48,949 nt of DNA, taken from NCBI GenBank assembly GCA_023264735.1, contig JAHFVD010000048.1:1-48949 (forward strand), written 5' to 3'. Made by a program: the position numbers and the translations under genes. Positions 15,391 to 23,741 of this stretch are shown here, one piece after another (the first letter of the stretch is position 1; every line of letters starts with the position of its first letter). The notes under the pieces are model-generated. The model was not told the origin of the DNA and made no database searches. It saw only the letters and a list, made by a program, of their open reading frames with translations. Source of the stretch: Mycobacterium sp. (GTDB lineage Bacteria; Actinomycetota; Actinomycetes; Mycobacteriales; Mycobacteriaceae).

Positions 15391-16343
15391 CATCCTCTGA
15401 AGAACGGCAGATGTTGCGCGACACCGTCGCGGCACTGATCGAGAAGCACGCCTCCCCCGCCGCGGTGCGCGAAGCCATGGAGTCCGAACGCGGCTACGAC
15501 GAATCGTTGTGGACGAAGCTGTGCGAGCAGGTCGGCGTCGCTGCCCTGGTGGTTCCCGAAGAGCTCGGCGGGGCGGGCGGCGAATTGGCCGATGCCGCAG
15601 CAGTTCTCGAGGAGCTCGGCCGCGGCCTGGTCCCCACACCGCTGCTCGGCACGACGCTGGCCGAGCTGGCGCTCCTGGCCGCCTTGGAGAATGGGGAAGC
15701 GCCCGACGACACCCTCGAGCAGCTGGCGGCAGGCGAGGCCATCGGCGCGGTGGTGTTCGACCCCGGCTATGTCGTGAACGGCGACGTCGCCGACGTCGTG
15801 ATCGCCGTCGAAGACGCCTCGTTGGCGCGGTGGAACGATGTCACCACCGAAGCCGTGCAGACCATGGACCCGACCCGCCGGCTGGCCCGGCTCACCCCCG
15901 GCTCCACCACGGCGATCGGGACCGATCCTGGGCTGGCCGATACCGCGGCGATCCTGCTGGCGGCCGAGCAGATCGGCGCCGCGGCGCGGTGCCTGGAACT
16001 CACCGTCGAATACACCAAAGAGCGCGTGCAATTCGGCAGGCCGATCGGCAGCTTCCAGGCGCTCAAGCACCGGATGGCCGACCTGTACGTGGCCGTGCAG
16101 TCGGCGCGCGCCGTCGTCGGCGATGCGATCGCGGACCCCACTCCGGTGTCGGCCGCGCTGGCCCGCCTGGCCGCCACCGAGGCGTTCACCAAGGTCGCAG
16201 GCGAAGCCATCCAGATGCACGGCGGCATCGCGATCACCTGGGAACACGACATCCAGCTGTACTTCAAGCGGGCGCACGGGAGCGCCCAGTTGCTGGGTTC
16301 GGTGTCGGATCAACTCCGCCAGCTCGAATCCGAAGTGCTCTAG
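15387..16343 (+). CDS. fadE33: FadE33, acyl-CoA dehydrogenase-like subunit
   Basis: This 318-residue protein is a second small FadE subunit, again without SEPxxGSD. Its C-terminal half has VEYTKERVQFGRPIGSFQA and IQMHGGIAITWEHDIQLYFKR. The frame is open upstream on fadE32 sequence, but the ATG at 15387 inside the fadE32 stop (ATGA) fits both the operon style and the normal MTSSEERQMLRDTV start. It is the last of the fadD3-fadE31-fadE32-fadE33 run. Its TAG stop doubles as part of the TAGCCT -10 box proposed for aspB. Its partner and substrate are inferred from operon and family. Confidence 0.92.
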   Translation: MTSSEERQMLRDTVAALIEKHASPAAVREAMESERGYDESLWTKLCEQVGVAALVVPEELGGAGGELADAAAVLEELGRGLVPTPLLGTTLAELALLAALENGEAPDDTLEQLAAGEAIGAVVFDPGYVVNGDVADVVIAVEDASLARWNDVTTEAVQTMDPTRRLARLTPGSTTAIGTDPGLADTAAILLAAEQIGAAARCLELTVEYTKERVQFGRPIGSFQALKHRMADLYVAVQSARAVVGDAIADPTPVSAALARLAATEAFTKVAGEAIQMHGGIAITWEHDIQLYFKRAHGSAQLLGSVSDQLRQLESEVL

Positions 16344-16346
16344 CCT
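16341..16346 (+). promoter_or_regulatory. -10 element for a leaderless aspB transcript
   Basis: TAGCCT begins with the TAG stop of fadE33 and lies 7 bases before the GTG start at 16354, which has no Shine-Dalgarno sequence. aspB may therefore be transcribed independently of the KstR2 operon, or from both. Confidence 0.55.
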
Positions 16347-16353
16347 GACTGAA

Positions 16354-17517
16354 GTGAACAACCGCGTTGCGCTTCGAGCCGGGATACCGCCGTTCTATGT
16401 GATGGACGTGTGGCTGGCCGCCGCTGAGCGCCAGCGCACCCACGGCGACCTGGTGAACCTGTCGGCGGGTCAGCCCAGTGTCGGCGCACCCGAACCGGTG
16501 CGCGCGGCCGCGGCGGCCGCGCTGGAAGCCAATCAGCTGGGTTACACCGTCGCCCTGGGTATCCCGGAGCTGCGCGAGGCGATCGCCGGGTCCTACGCGG
16601 ACCGCTACGGCCTGGACGTCAGCGCCGACGACGTGGTGGTGACCACCGGGTCCTCGGGTGGCTTCCTGCTGGCGTTCCTGGCGTGCTTCGACGCCGGTGA
16701 CCGGGTGGCCATCGCCAGCCCCGGCTACCCCTGCTACCGCAACATCCTGTCCGCACTGGGTTGTGAGGTCGTCGAGATCCCGTGCGGGCCCGAAACCCGA
16801 TTCCAGCCGACCGTGCAGATGCTGGCCGAGCTCGACCCGCCGGTGCAGGGGGTGATCGTGGCCAGCCCGGCCAACCCCACCGGCACGGTGATCCCCCCGG
16901 AAGAACTCGCTGCCATCGCAACCTGGTGCGATGCGACCGGGGCGCGACTGATCAGCGACGAGGTGTATCACGGGCTGGTCTATCCGGGCGCGCCGGAGAC
17001 TTCGTGCGCCTGGCAGACATCCCGCAATGCCGTTGTGGCGAACAGCTTTTCGAAGTACTTCGCGATGACGGGCTGGCGCCTCGGCTGGCTGCTGGTACCC
17101 AGGGAACTGCGTCGCGCGGTGGACTGCCTGACCGGTAACTTCACCATCTGCCCGCCGGTGCTCCCGCAATTCGCGGGCGTGGCGGCGTTCACGCCCGAAG
17201 CGATAGCCGAAGCCGAAGGCCATCTAAACCACTACGCGGCCAACCGAGAGACGCTGCTGGCCGGCCTGCGCCAGGTCGGCATCTCCCGGCTGGCGCCCAC
17301 CGACGGAGCGTTCTACGTCTACGCCGACGTCTCTGACTTCACCTCGGACTCGTTGACCTTCTGCGAAAAGCTGTTAGCCGATACCGGATTGGCGATCGCC
17401 CCCGGAATCGACTTCGACCCCGCACGCGGCGGGTCGTTCGTCCGGCTGTCGTTCGCCGGGCCGTCCAGCGATATCGACGAAGCGCTGCGCCGGCTCGGCA
17501 CCTGGCTGTCGCGCTAA
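16354..17517 (+). CDS. aspB: Class I/II pyridoxal-phosphate aminotransferase, Rv3565-type
   Basis: This is a 387-residue fold-type I aminotransferase. It opens with RAGIPPFYVMDVWLAAAERQ and has GQPSVGAPEPV, the Asn-Pro-Thr-Gly motif in SPANPTGTV, and SDEVYHGLVY. The PLP lysine is in NSFSKYFAMTGWRLGW, and the carboxylate-binding Arg in GSFVRLSFA. M. tuberculosis calls the ortholog aspB, but no assay is known to me that ties it to aspartate. The frame is open far upstream; the GTG at 16354 is chosen because it follows the fadE33 stop and matches the family start. The stop TAA shares CTAA with the stop of the convergent transporter. In M. tuberculosis the gene is part of the KstR2 regulon; its job in steroid catabolism is unclear. 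Confidence 0.88.
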   Translation: MNNRVALRAGIPPFYVMDVWLAAAERQRTHGDLVNLSAGQPSVGAPEPVRAAAAAALEANQLGYTVALGIPELREAIAGSYADRYGLDVSADDVVVTTGSSGGFLLAFLACFDAGDRVAIASPGYPCYRNILSALGCEVVEIPCGPETRFQPTVQMLAELDPPVQGVIVASPANPTGTVIPPEELAAIATWCDATGARLISDEVYHGLVYPGAPETSCAWQTSRNAVVANSFSKYFAMTGWRLGWLLVPRELRRAVDCLTGNFTICPPVLPQFAGVAAFTPEAIAEAEGHLNHYAANRETLLAGLRQVGISRLAPTDGAFYVYADVSDFTSDSLTFCEKLLADTGLAIAPGIDFDPARGGSFVRLSFAGPSSDIDEALRRLGTWLSR

Positions 17518-18848
17518 CCCAACGCCGCCGCCTGCCGGTCGGCGGCATCGACGGCCGCGAGGTCGATGCCCTTGGTCTCGCGGGTGAAGGCCAGCGCAAT
17601 GAGAGTGATCACCGCGGCGGCCGCCAGGTAGATCGCGATCGGGACCGCGGAGCCATAGACCGACAGCAGCTTGACCGCGATGATCGGCGCCAGTGAACCG
17701 GCGAAGATCGCGGTGACCTGATAGCCAAGGGAAACACCGGAGTAGCGCATCCTGGTCGGGAACATCTCGGCCATCAACGCCGGCTGCGGGGCGTACATCA
17801 GGGCGTGGATGACCAGGCCGAGAATGATCGAACCCATGATCAGCAGGTATTGGCCGCTGTTCATCATCGGGAAGGCGAAGAAGCCCCACGCACCGGCTCC
17901 GATCGCACCGACCAGGTAGACGGGCTTGCGCCCGTAGCGATCCGACAGCCGGCCGGCGTACGGAATGACCACGAAATGCACTGCGTGCGCGACCAATAGC
18001 CACCACAGGATGTCGCTGGTGTCGGCGTGCACCTCCACCTTGAGATACGTGATCGAGAACGTGACGACCAGGTAGTACATGATGTTCTCGGCAACCCGCA
18101 GACCCATCGCGGTGAAAACCCCACGGGGATAACATTTCAGCACCTCGACGACACCATACGAACTGGCCTTCAGCTGCTCGGCTTCCTGTTGGGCTTCCAG
18201 GAAGATGGGCGCATCGGTGACCTTGGTCCGGATGTAGTAACCGATCAGCACCACCACGGCGGACAGCCAGAACCCGACCCGCCAACCCCAGGACAGGAAC
18301 GCGGATTCCGACAGTGTCGCGGTCAGCGTCAGCAGCACCACCGTCGCGAGCATGTTGCCCACCGGCACACCGGCCTGCGGCCAACTTGCCCAGAAGCCGC
18401 GTTCTCGGCTCGGACTGTGCTCGGCCACCAACAGCACCGCACCGCCCCACTCCCCGCCGACGGCGAAGCCTTGCAGGAAGCGCAGGACCACCAGAAGGGT
18501 CGGTGCCCAGTAGCCGATCTGCCCGAACGTCGGCAGGCAGCCCATCAAGAATGTCGACGCACCGACCAGCACCAGGCTGAACTGCAGCAGCTTCTTGCGG
18601 CCGTACTTGTCGCCGAAGTGGCCGAACACAATCCCACCGAGCGGACGTGCGGCGAAGCCGACCGCGTAGGTGATGAACGCGGCCAGGATGGCGTCGAGGT
18701 CGCTGGTGCCCTTGGCGAAGAAGATCTTGTTGAAGACCAGCGTGGCCGCCGTGCCGTAGAGGAAGAACTCGTACCACTCGACGACGGTGCCGGCCATCGA
18801 AGCGGCGACGACCTTCTTCAGCCCGCTCGTCGCATTGGTCACGCTCAT
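17514..18848 (-). CDS. MFS transporter, metabolite:H+ symporter (MHS) family
   Basis: This 444-residue protein has 12 predicted membrane segments. It has the MHS signature near the N terminus (GTVVEWYEFFLYGTAA), the first loop GHFGDKYGRKKLL and the second-half repeat GRLSDRYGRKPVYL. MHS proteins import dicarboxylates, osmolytes or aromatic acids with protons. Upstream codons are open, but the ATG at 18846-18848 has GGAGGGGG and suits the hydrophobic start. A consensus CRP operator lies 31 bp upstream. There is no KstR or KstR2 site, so control by cAMP rather than sterol intermediates is suggested. The gene has no equivalent here in M. tuberculosis, where nat follows aspB. Substrate unknown. 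Confidence 0.88.
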   Translation of the reverse strand: MSVTNATSGLKKVVAASMAGTVVEWYEFFLYGTAATLVFNKIFFAKGTSDLDAILAAFITYAVGFAARPLGGIVFGHFGDKYGRKKLLQFSLVLVGASTFLMGCLPTFGQIGYWAPTLLVVLRFLQGFAVGGEWGGAVLLVAEHSPSRERGFWASWPQAGVPVGNMLATVVLLTLTATLSESAFLSWGWRVGFWLSAVVVLIGYYIRTKVTDAPIFLEAQQEAEQLKASSYGVVEVLKCYPRGVFTAMGLRVAENIMYYLVVTFSITYLKVEVHADTSDILWWLLVAHAVHFVVIPYAGRLSDRYGRKPVYLVGAIGAGAWGFFAFPMMNSGQYLLIMGSIILGLVIHALMYAPQPALMAEMFPTRMRYSGVSLGYQVTAIFAGSLAPIIAVKLLSVYGSAVPIAIYLAAAAVITLIALAFTRETKGIDLAAVDAADRQAAALG

Positions 18849-18878
18849 CAGTGCCCCCTCCGTCGGCTGCAGCCCTAG

Positions 18879-18894
18879 TGTGATGGCAGTCACA
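18879..18894. promoter_or_regulatory. Consensus CRP (cAMP receptor protein) operator upstream of the MHS transporter
   Basis: TGTGATGGCAGTCACA matches the mycobacterial CRP consensus TGTGA-N6-TCACA at all fixed positions. It is extended by one pairing base on each side (G at 18878, C at 18895). It lies 31 bp upstream of the transporter start. Confidence 0.8.
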
Positions 18895-19059
18895 CCTCGC
18901 TGAATATACGACGAGCGGGCCGTCTGGCTCATTCACTGAGCGCCCAGGCCGAGATTTTGACCTCGCTCGAACCTGAGCCCTCACTCAACGAAGGCTGCCC
19001 ACCGGCGCGCACTGAGCGCAAATATTGCGGGACACCTCCGTAGCTGGTGGGCTCATGGC

Positions 19060-19827
19060 ATGCCCTTCATCGACCACGAGCTTGGCCGCGCCTACTACCG
19101 GCACTGGGCCGCACTGGAGCCCCGCGCGGCCGTCATCTTCCTGCACGGATTCGGCGAACACACCGGCGTCTATCACCGGCTGGGTTTCGCCCTCAACGCC
19201 GCCGGGATCGACCTATGGGCCGTCGACCAGTTCGGTCACGGTCTGTCCCCCGGCGCGCGCGGAGATTTCGGCAGGATCGAGGACAGCTCCGCACTGGCTG
19301 AGCGTCTCACCGCGTTGGCCGAGGAAACAACCCCGGGCATTCCGCTTATCGCACAGGGGCATTCGTACGGGGCGGTGGTGACGTTGTTCCGGCTCCTCGA
19401 CCAGCCACAGCGCTACCGCGCCGGGATCATCTCCGGTGCGCCGGTGGTCCCGGTGCCCGAACTGCTCGACACCGACAGTTCGCTCGACCTCGACCCGCAC
19501 TGGCTGTCCGACGATCCGTTCTACCTGGACGCGATGGAGAACGATCCACTGGCGTTCGTCGAGGCCGACAGCGTGCCGCTGGCGCGTGAGCTCGACCGCG
19601 CGTGGGACCGCTTCGGCGCTGAACTGCCGAAGCTGACGGTGCCCACGCTGGCCATCCACGGCGAACTCGATCCCATCGCCCCGGTGAGCGCGCTGCGGGC
19701 CTACGCCGAGCAGATCGAGGCGCTACGGCTGCGGGAATTTCCCGGCGCGCATCACGACATTCTCAACGAGACCGTGCACCGGGAGGTGGCCGCGGCGATC
19801 CTCGAGTTCGTCGGCGAGAACGCCTGA
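19060..19827 (+). CDS. Alpha/beta hydrolase, monoacylglycerol-lipase-like
   Basis: This is a 255-residue serine hydrolase. The oxyanion region is LHGFGEHTGVY (residues 28-38). The nucleophile is Ser102 in GHSYG, the acid Asp204 in HGELDPIAP, and the base His231 or His232 in GAHHDIL. The HGFGEH form is typical of monoacylglycerol lipase / lysophospholipase-like enzymes, not of meta-cleavage-product hydrolases. It lies next to hsaB, with 3 bp between the convergent stops, and no KstR site is upstream. Because hsaD is missing from the hsa operon, a substitute role might be considered, but the motifs do not favour it. The 211-bp region upstream, shared with the transporter, holds the CRP site and little else. 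Confidence 0.8.
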   Translation: MPFIDHELGRAYYRHWAALEPRAAVIFLHGFGEHTGVYHRLGFALNAAGIDLWAVDQFGHGLSPGARGDFGRIEDSSALAERLTALAEETTPGIPLIAQGHSYGAVVTLFRLLDQPQRYRAGIISGAPVVPVPELLDTDSSLDLDPHWLSDDPFYLDAMENDPLAFVEADSVPLARELDRAWDRFGAELPKLTVPTLAIHGELDPIAPVSALRAYAEQIEALRLREFPGAHHDILNETVHREVAAAILEFVGENA

Positions 19828-19830
19828 GGG

Positions 19831-20397
19831 CTACAACCAGGTATCGGGGGTGGTGGCGGTGAGGAAGGCATCCAGGTCGTCGCGCCATTGCGCCGGGGTG
19901 TTCTTGTCCGGCTCGATACCGGTGTACTCGCCGCGATAGAACAGCAGCGGGCGCGGCTTCTTCTTCGGCACCTCGGACAGCGAGTGCACCGCACCGAACA
20001 CCACGAAATGGTCGCCACCGTCATGCACCGAATGCACCGTGCAGTCGATGTGGGCCAGCGTGCCGTCGATCACCGGTGAGCCGAGCTTGCTTGGGCTCCA
20101 GTCGATTCCCGCGAACTTGTCTGGCTCCTTCGAGCCGAATCGGGCCGACACATCGTTCTGCTTCTCGTGCAGGATGTTGACGCAGAACTTTCCGCTGGCC
20201 TCGATGGCCGCCCAGGACCGCGACAGCTTGGTGGGGCAGAACAGTACAAGCGGCGGCTCGAGCGACAGCGCAGCGAACGACTGACAGGCGAATCCGACCG
20301 GAACGTCGTCGTGGATCGTCGTGATGATCGTGATGCCGGTGCAGAACTGGCCCAGCACGTGGCGGAACGTGCGAGGGTCGATCGCTGCCGAAGACAT
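19831..20397 (-). CDS. hsaB: HsaB, flavin reductase of the 3-HSA monooxygenase
   Basis: This is a 188-residue flavin reductase of the HpaC/split-barrel type: RHVLGQFCTGITIIT at the N terminus, then GFACQSFAALSLEPPLVLF and FCVNILHEKQ. HsaB supplies reduced flavin to HsaA, which hydroxylates 3-HSA to 3,4-DHSA during ring A degradation. The ATG at 20395-20397 follows the hsaC stop by 3 bp, and the gene is the last of hsaA-hsaC-hsaB on the minus strand. A KstR site upstream of hsaA should control it. Confidence 0.92.
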   Translation of the reverse strand: MSSAAIDPRTFRHVLGQFCTGITIITTIHDDVPVGFACQSFAALSLEPPLVLFCPTKLSRSWAAIEASGKFCVNILHEKQNDVSARFGSKEPDKFAGIDWSPSKLGSPVIDGTLAHIDCTVHSVHDGGDHFVVFGAVHSLSEVPKKKPRPLLFYRGEYTGIEPDKNTPAQWRDDLDAFLTATTPDTWL

Positions 20398-20400
20398 CGG

Positions 20401-21330
<930 letters not shown>

Positions 21331-22515
21331 TTAAACCATCGTGTCGCCGAGCGGCAGCCCGAATGCCTGGTTGCCGAACATCACGTAGGCGCGCTCGGCG
21401 TCGTTGGCGGCGTGCACCCGGCCGGCGTGTGCGTCGCGCCAGAACCGTTGCAGCGGAGTATCGGTGCCAAGGGCGGTGGCGCCGGCGGCCTCGAAGAGCC
21501 GGTCGACGGCGGCGATGGAGCGCTGGGTGGCGCGAACCTGGTCGCGGCGAGCCTTGGCGCGCAACTCCAGCGGAATGTCCTGGCCTGCCAACAGCAGTGC
21601 GTACTCGGTAGCCAGGTTGCCTGACAGCTGGCCCCAGGCCGCGTCGATGTCACTGGAGGCCTCGGCGATGCGGACCTTGGCGAACGGATCGTCCTTGGCC
21701 TTCTCACCGGCGTACGCCGCGCGCACGCGCTTGCCCTGATGCTCGACGTGAGCGTCGTAGGCGCCGTAGGCCATTCCCACGATCGGAGTTGAGATGGTCG
21801 TGGGATGCATGGTGCCCCAAGGCATCTTGTACACCGGCGCGGTGTTGGTCTGCAGCCCCGGCGAAGCCAGATCACCCATCGCCTTGAAGGAGGTGAACCG
21901 GTGCCGTGGGACGAACACGTCCTTCATCACCAGGGTGTTGGAGCCGGTGCCCTTCAGGCCCACGACGTGCCAGTCGTCCTCGATGCGGTAATCGCTGATC
22001 GGGACCAGGAAGCTACCGAAGTCCACCGGCCTGCCGTCCTTGATGACCGGGCCACCGACGAAGGTCCAGGTGGCGTGGTCACATCCCGACGACCAGTGCC
22101 AGGCCCCGTTGACGACGTAGCCGCCGTCGGTCACGACACCGGCGCCCATCGGGGCGTACGACGAGGAGATCCGCACGGTCGGATCCGCGCTCCAGACGTC
22201 TTCCTGGGCCTGCTGGTCGAAGTGCGCCAGGTGCCAGTTGTGCACGCCAAGGATGCCGGCCACCCAGCCGGTCGAGCCGCAGGCGCTGGCCAGCCGGCGA
22301 ACAGCCTCGTAGAACAGCGTCGGGTCGCTCTGCAGGCCACCCCACTGCTCGGGCTGGAGCAGTTTGAAAAAGCCCACCTCGTCGAGTTCGGCGATCGTGG
22401 CGTCAGGGATCCGGCGCAGGTCTTCGGTCTCCTGGGCGCGCTCGCGCAGTTTTGGCAGCAATTCGTCGATGCCGGTGAGAACCGACTCCGTGTCACGCTG
22501 TTGAATGGACGTCAC
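21331..22515 (-). CDS. hsaA: HsaA, oxygenase component of 3-HSA hydroxylase
   Basis: This is a 394-residue flavin-dependent monooxygenase with an acyl-CoA dehydrogenase fold. It has FFKLLQPEQWGG, the ASACGSTGWVAGILGVHNW region and GAWHWSSGCDHATW. It uses the flavin reduced by HsaB to hydroxylate 3-HSA at C4. The start is the GTG at 22513-22515, with GGGAGG 6 bases upstream; the nearby ATG is out of frame. It is first in hsaA-hsaC-hsaB and divergent from kshB. The intervening 145 bp contain two KstR sites. Confidence 0.94.
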   Translation of the reverse strand: MTSIQQRDTESVLTGIDELLPKLRERAQETEDLRRIPDATIAELDEVGFFKLLQPEQWGGLQSDPTLFYEAVRRLASACGSTGWVAGILGVHNWHLAHFDQQAQEDVWSADPTVRISSSYAPMGAGVVTDGGYVVNGAWHWSSGCDHATWTFVGGPVIKDGRPVDFGSFLVPISDYRIEDDWHVVGLKGTGSNTLVMKDVFVPRHRFTSFKAMGDLASPGLQTNTAPVYKMPWGTMHPTTISTPIVGMAYGAYDAHVEHQGKRVRAAYAGEKAKDDPFAKVRIAEASSDIDAAWGQLSGNLATEYALLLAGQDIPLELRAKARRDQVRATQRSIAAVDRLFEAAGATALGTDTPLQRFWRDAHAGRVHAANDAERAYVMFGNQAFGLPLGDTMV

Positions 22516-22551
22516 TGCATGCCTCCCGGAAGTGCGTTACTGGACCAAGAC

Positions 22552-22565
22552 TAGAACACGTTACG
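22552..22565. promoter_or_regulatory. KstR operator, hsaA-proximal
   Basis: TAGAACACGTTACG matches the KstR consensus TnnAACnnGTTnnA except for the last base. It lies 36 bp upstream of the hsaA start codon. Confidence 0.75.
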
Positions 22566-22619
22566 ATTTGTGTCGAGCAGCGAGAGCCTGCGGCTGGTAG
22601 CGATATGTAAACCAATTTC

Positions 22620-22633
22620 TGTAACCTGTTCTA
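22620..22633. promoter_or_regulatory. KstR operator, kshB-proximal
   Basis: TGTAACCTGTTCTA matches the KstR consensus TnnAACnnGTTnnA at every fixed position. It lies 27 bp upstream of the kshB GTG. The TAACCT inside it could also serve as the kshB -10 box. Confidence 0.88.
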
Positions 22634-22660
22634 GTTGGGCTGGAGGGAAGGCGAAGCGAC

Positions 22661-23728
22661 GTGACGCAGGTTCCACCGGACGAGCCACTGGGTACCCACG
22701 TGCTCGAATTGGAAGTGACCGACGTTGTCGAGGAGACCGACGACTCGCGGTCCCTGGTGTTCGGCGTGCCCGCAGGCTCGGACATCCCGGCCGATCGTCT
22801 TCGCTACGCGCCCGGTCAGTTCCTGACGCTGCGCATCCCCAGCGACCGCACCGGCTCGGTGGCCCGCTGCTACTCGCTGTGCAGTTCGCCGTTCACCGAC
22901 GACGCGCTGACCGTCACCGTCAAACGCACCGTCGACGGCTACGCGTCGAACTGGCTGTGCGATCACGCGCACCGGGGCATGAAGATGCACGTCCTGGCGC
23001 CGTCGGGCACCTTCGTCCCCAAGACTCTCGATGCCGACTTCCTGCTCATCGCCGCAGGCAGCGGGATCACCCCGATGCTGGCCATCTGCAAGTCGGCGCT
23101 CTCGCAGGGCAGCGGTCAGGTAACGCTGCTCTACGCAAACAGAGACGAGCGTTCGGTGATCTTCGGCAGCACCCTGCGCGACCTGGCCGCCAAATACCCG
23201 GACCGCCTGACGGTCGTGCACTGGCTGGAGTCGGTGCAGGGCCTGCCGAGTGTCCCGGCGCTGAGCCAGTTGATGGCGCCCTACACCGCCCGGCAGGCGT
23301 TCATCTGCGGGCCCGGCCCCTTCATGAAGGCTGCCGAAGAAGCACTCGACGCGTTGAAGGTGCCCGCCAAACAGGTGCACATCGAGGTATTCCGCTCGCT
23401 GGAGACCGACCCGTTCGCCGCGGTGAAGATCGAGGACGACGGTGACGAGCCGCCGGCCACCGCCATCGTCGAGCTCGACGGACAGACCCACACCGTGTCG
23501 TGGCCACGCAGCGCCAAACTGCTCGACGTTCTCCTCGACAAGGGACTCGACGTGCCGTTCTCCTGCCGCGAGGGACACTGCGGCGCCTGCGCGGTGGTCA
23601 AACGCAGCGGCGAGGTCAAGATGGAGATCAACGACGTCCTCGAGCCCAGTGACATCGAAGAGGGGCTGATTCTGAGCTGCCAGGCTCGGCCGAATTCCGA
23701 TTCGGTGGAAGTCACCTACGACGAGTAG
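22661..23728 (+). CDS. kshB: KshB, reductase of 3-ketosteroid 9-alpha-hydroxylase
   Basis: This is a 355-residue three-domain reductase. The FAD domain is marked by RCYSLCSSP, the NAD domain by AAGSGITPMLAI and CGPGPFMKAAE. A C-terminal plant-type 2Fe-2S domain has cysteines spaced C-x4-C-x2-C-x29-C (SCREGHCGACAV to LSCQARP). It passes electrons from NADH to the oxygenase KshA, whose 9-alpha-hydroxylation leads to opening of ring B. KshA is not in the window. The start is the GTG at 22661, with GGAGGGAAGG upstream. It is convergent with fadE34, 13 bp between stops, and controlled by the KstR site at 22620. Confidence 0.93.
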   Translation: MTQVPPDEPLGTHVLELEVTDVVEETDDSRSLVFGVPAGSDIPADRLRYAPGQFLTLRIPSDRTGSVARCYSLCSSPFTDDALTVTVKRTVDGYASNWLCDHAHRGMKMHVLAPSGTFVPKTLDADFLLIAAGSGITPMLAICKSALSQGSGQVTLLYANRDERSVIFGSTLRDLAAKYPDRLTVVHWLESVQGLPSVPALSQLMAPYTARQAFICGPGPFMKAAEEALDALKVPAKQVHIEVFRSLETDPFAAVKIEDDGDEPPATAIVELDGQTHTVSWPRSAKLLDVLLDKGLDVPFSCREGHCGACAVVKRSGEVKMEINDVLEPSDIEEGLILSCQARPNSDSVEVTYDE

Positions 23729-23741
23729 CCCGTCGGACGTG

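Noticed and set aside
19060..19827. The alpha/beta hydrolase as the missing HsaD
   Set aside because: Its HGFGEH and GHSYG motifs and length fit monoacylglycerol-lipase-like enzymes, and it lies outside the hsa operon on the other strand with no KstR site.
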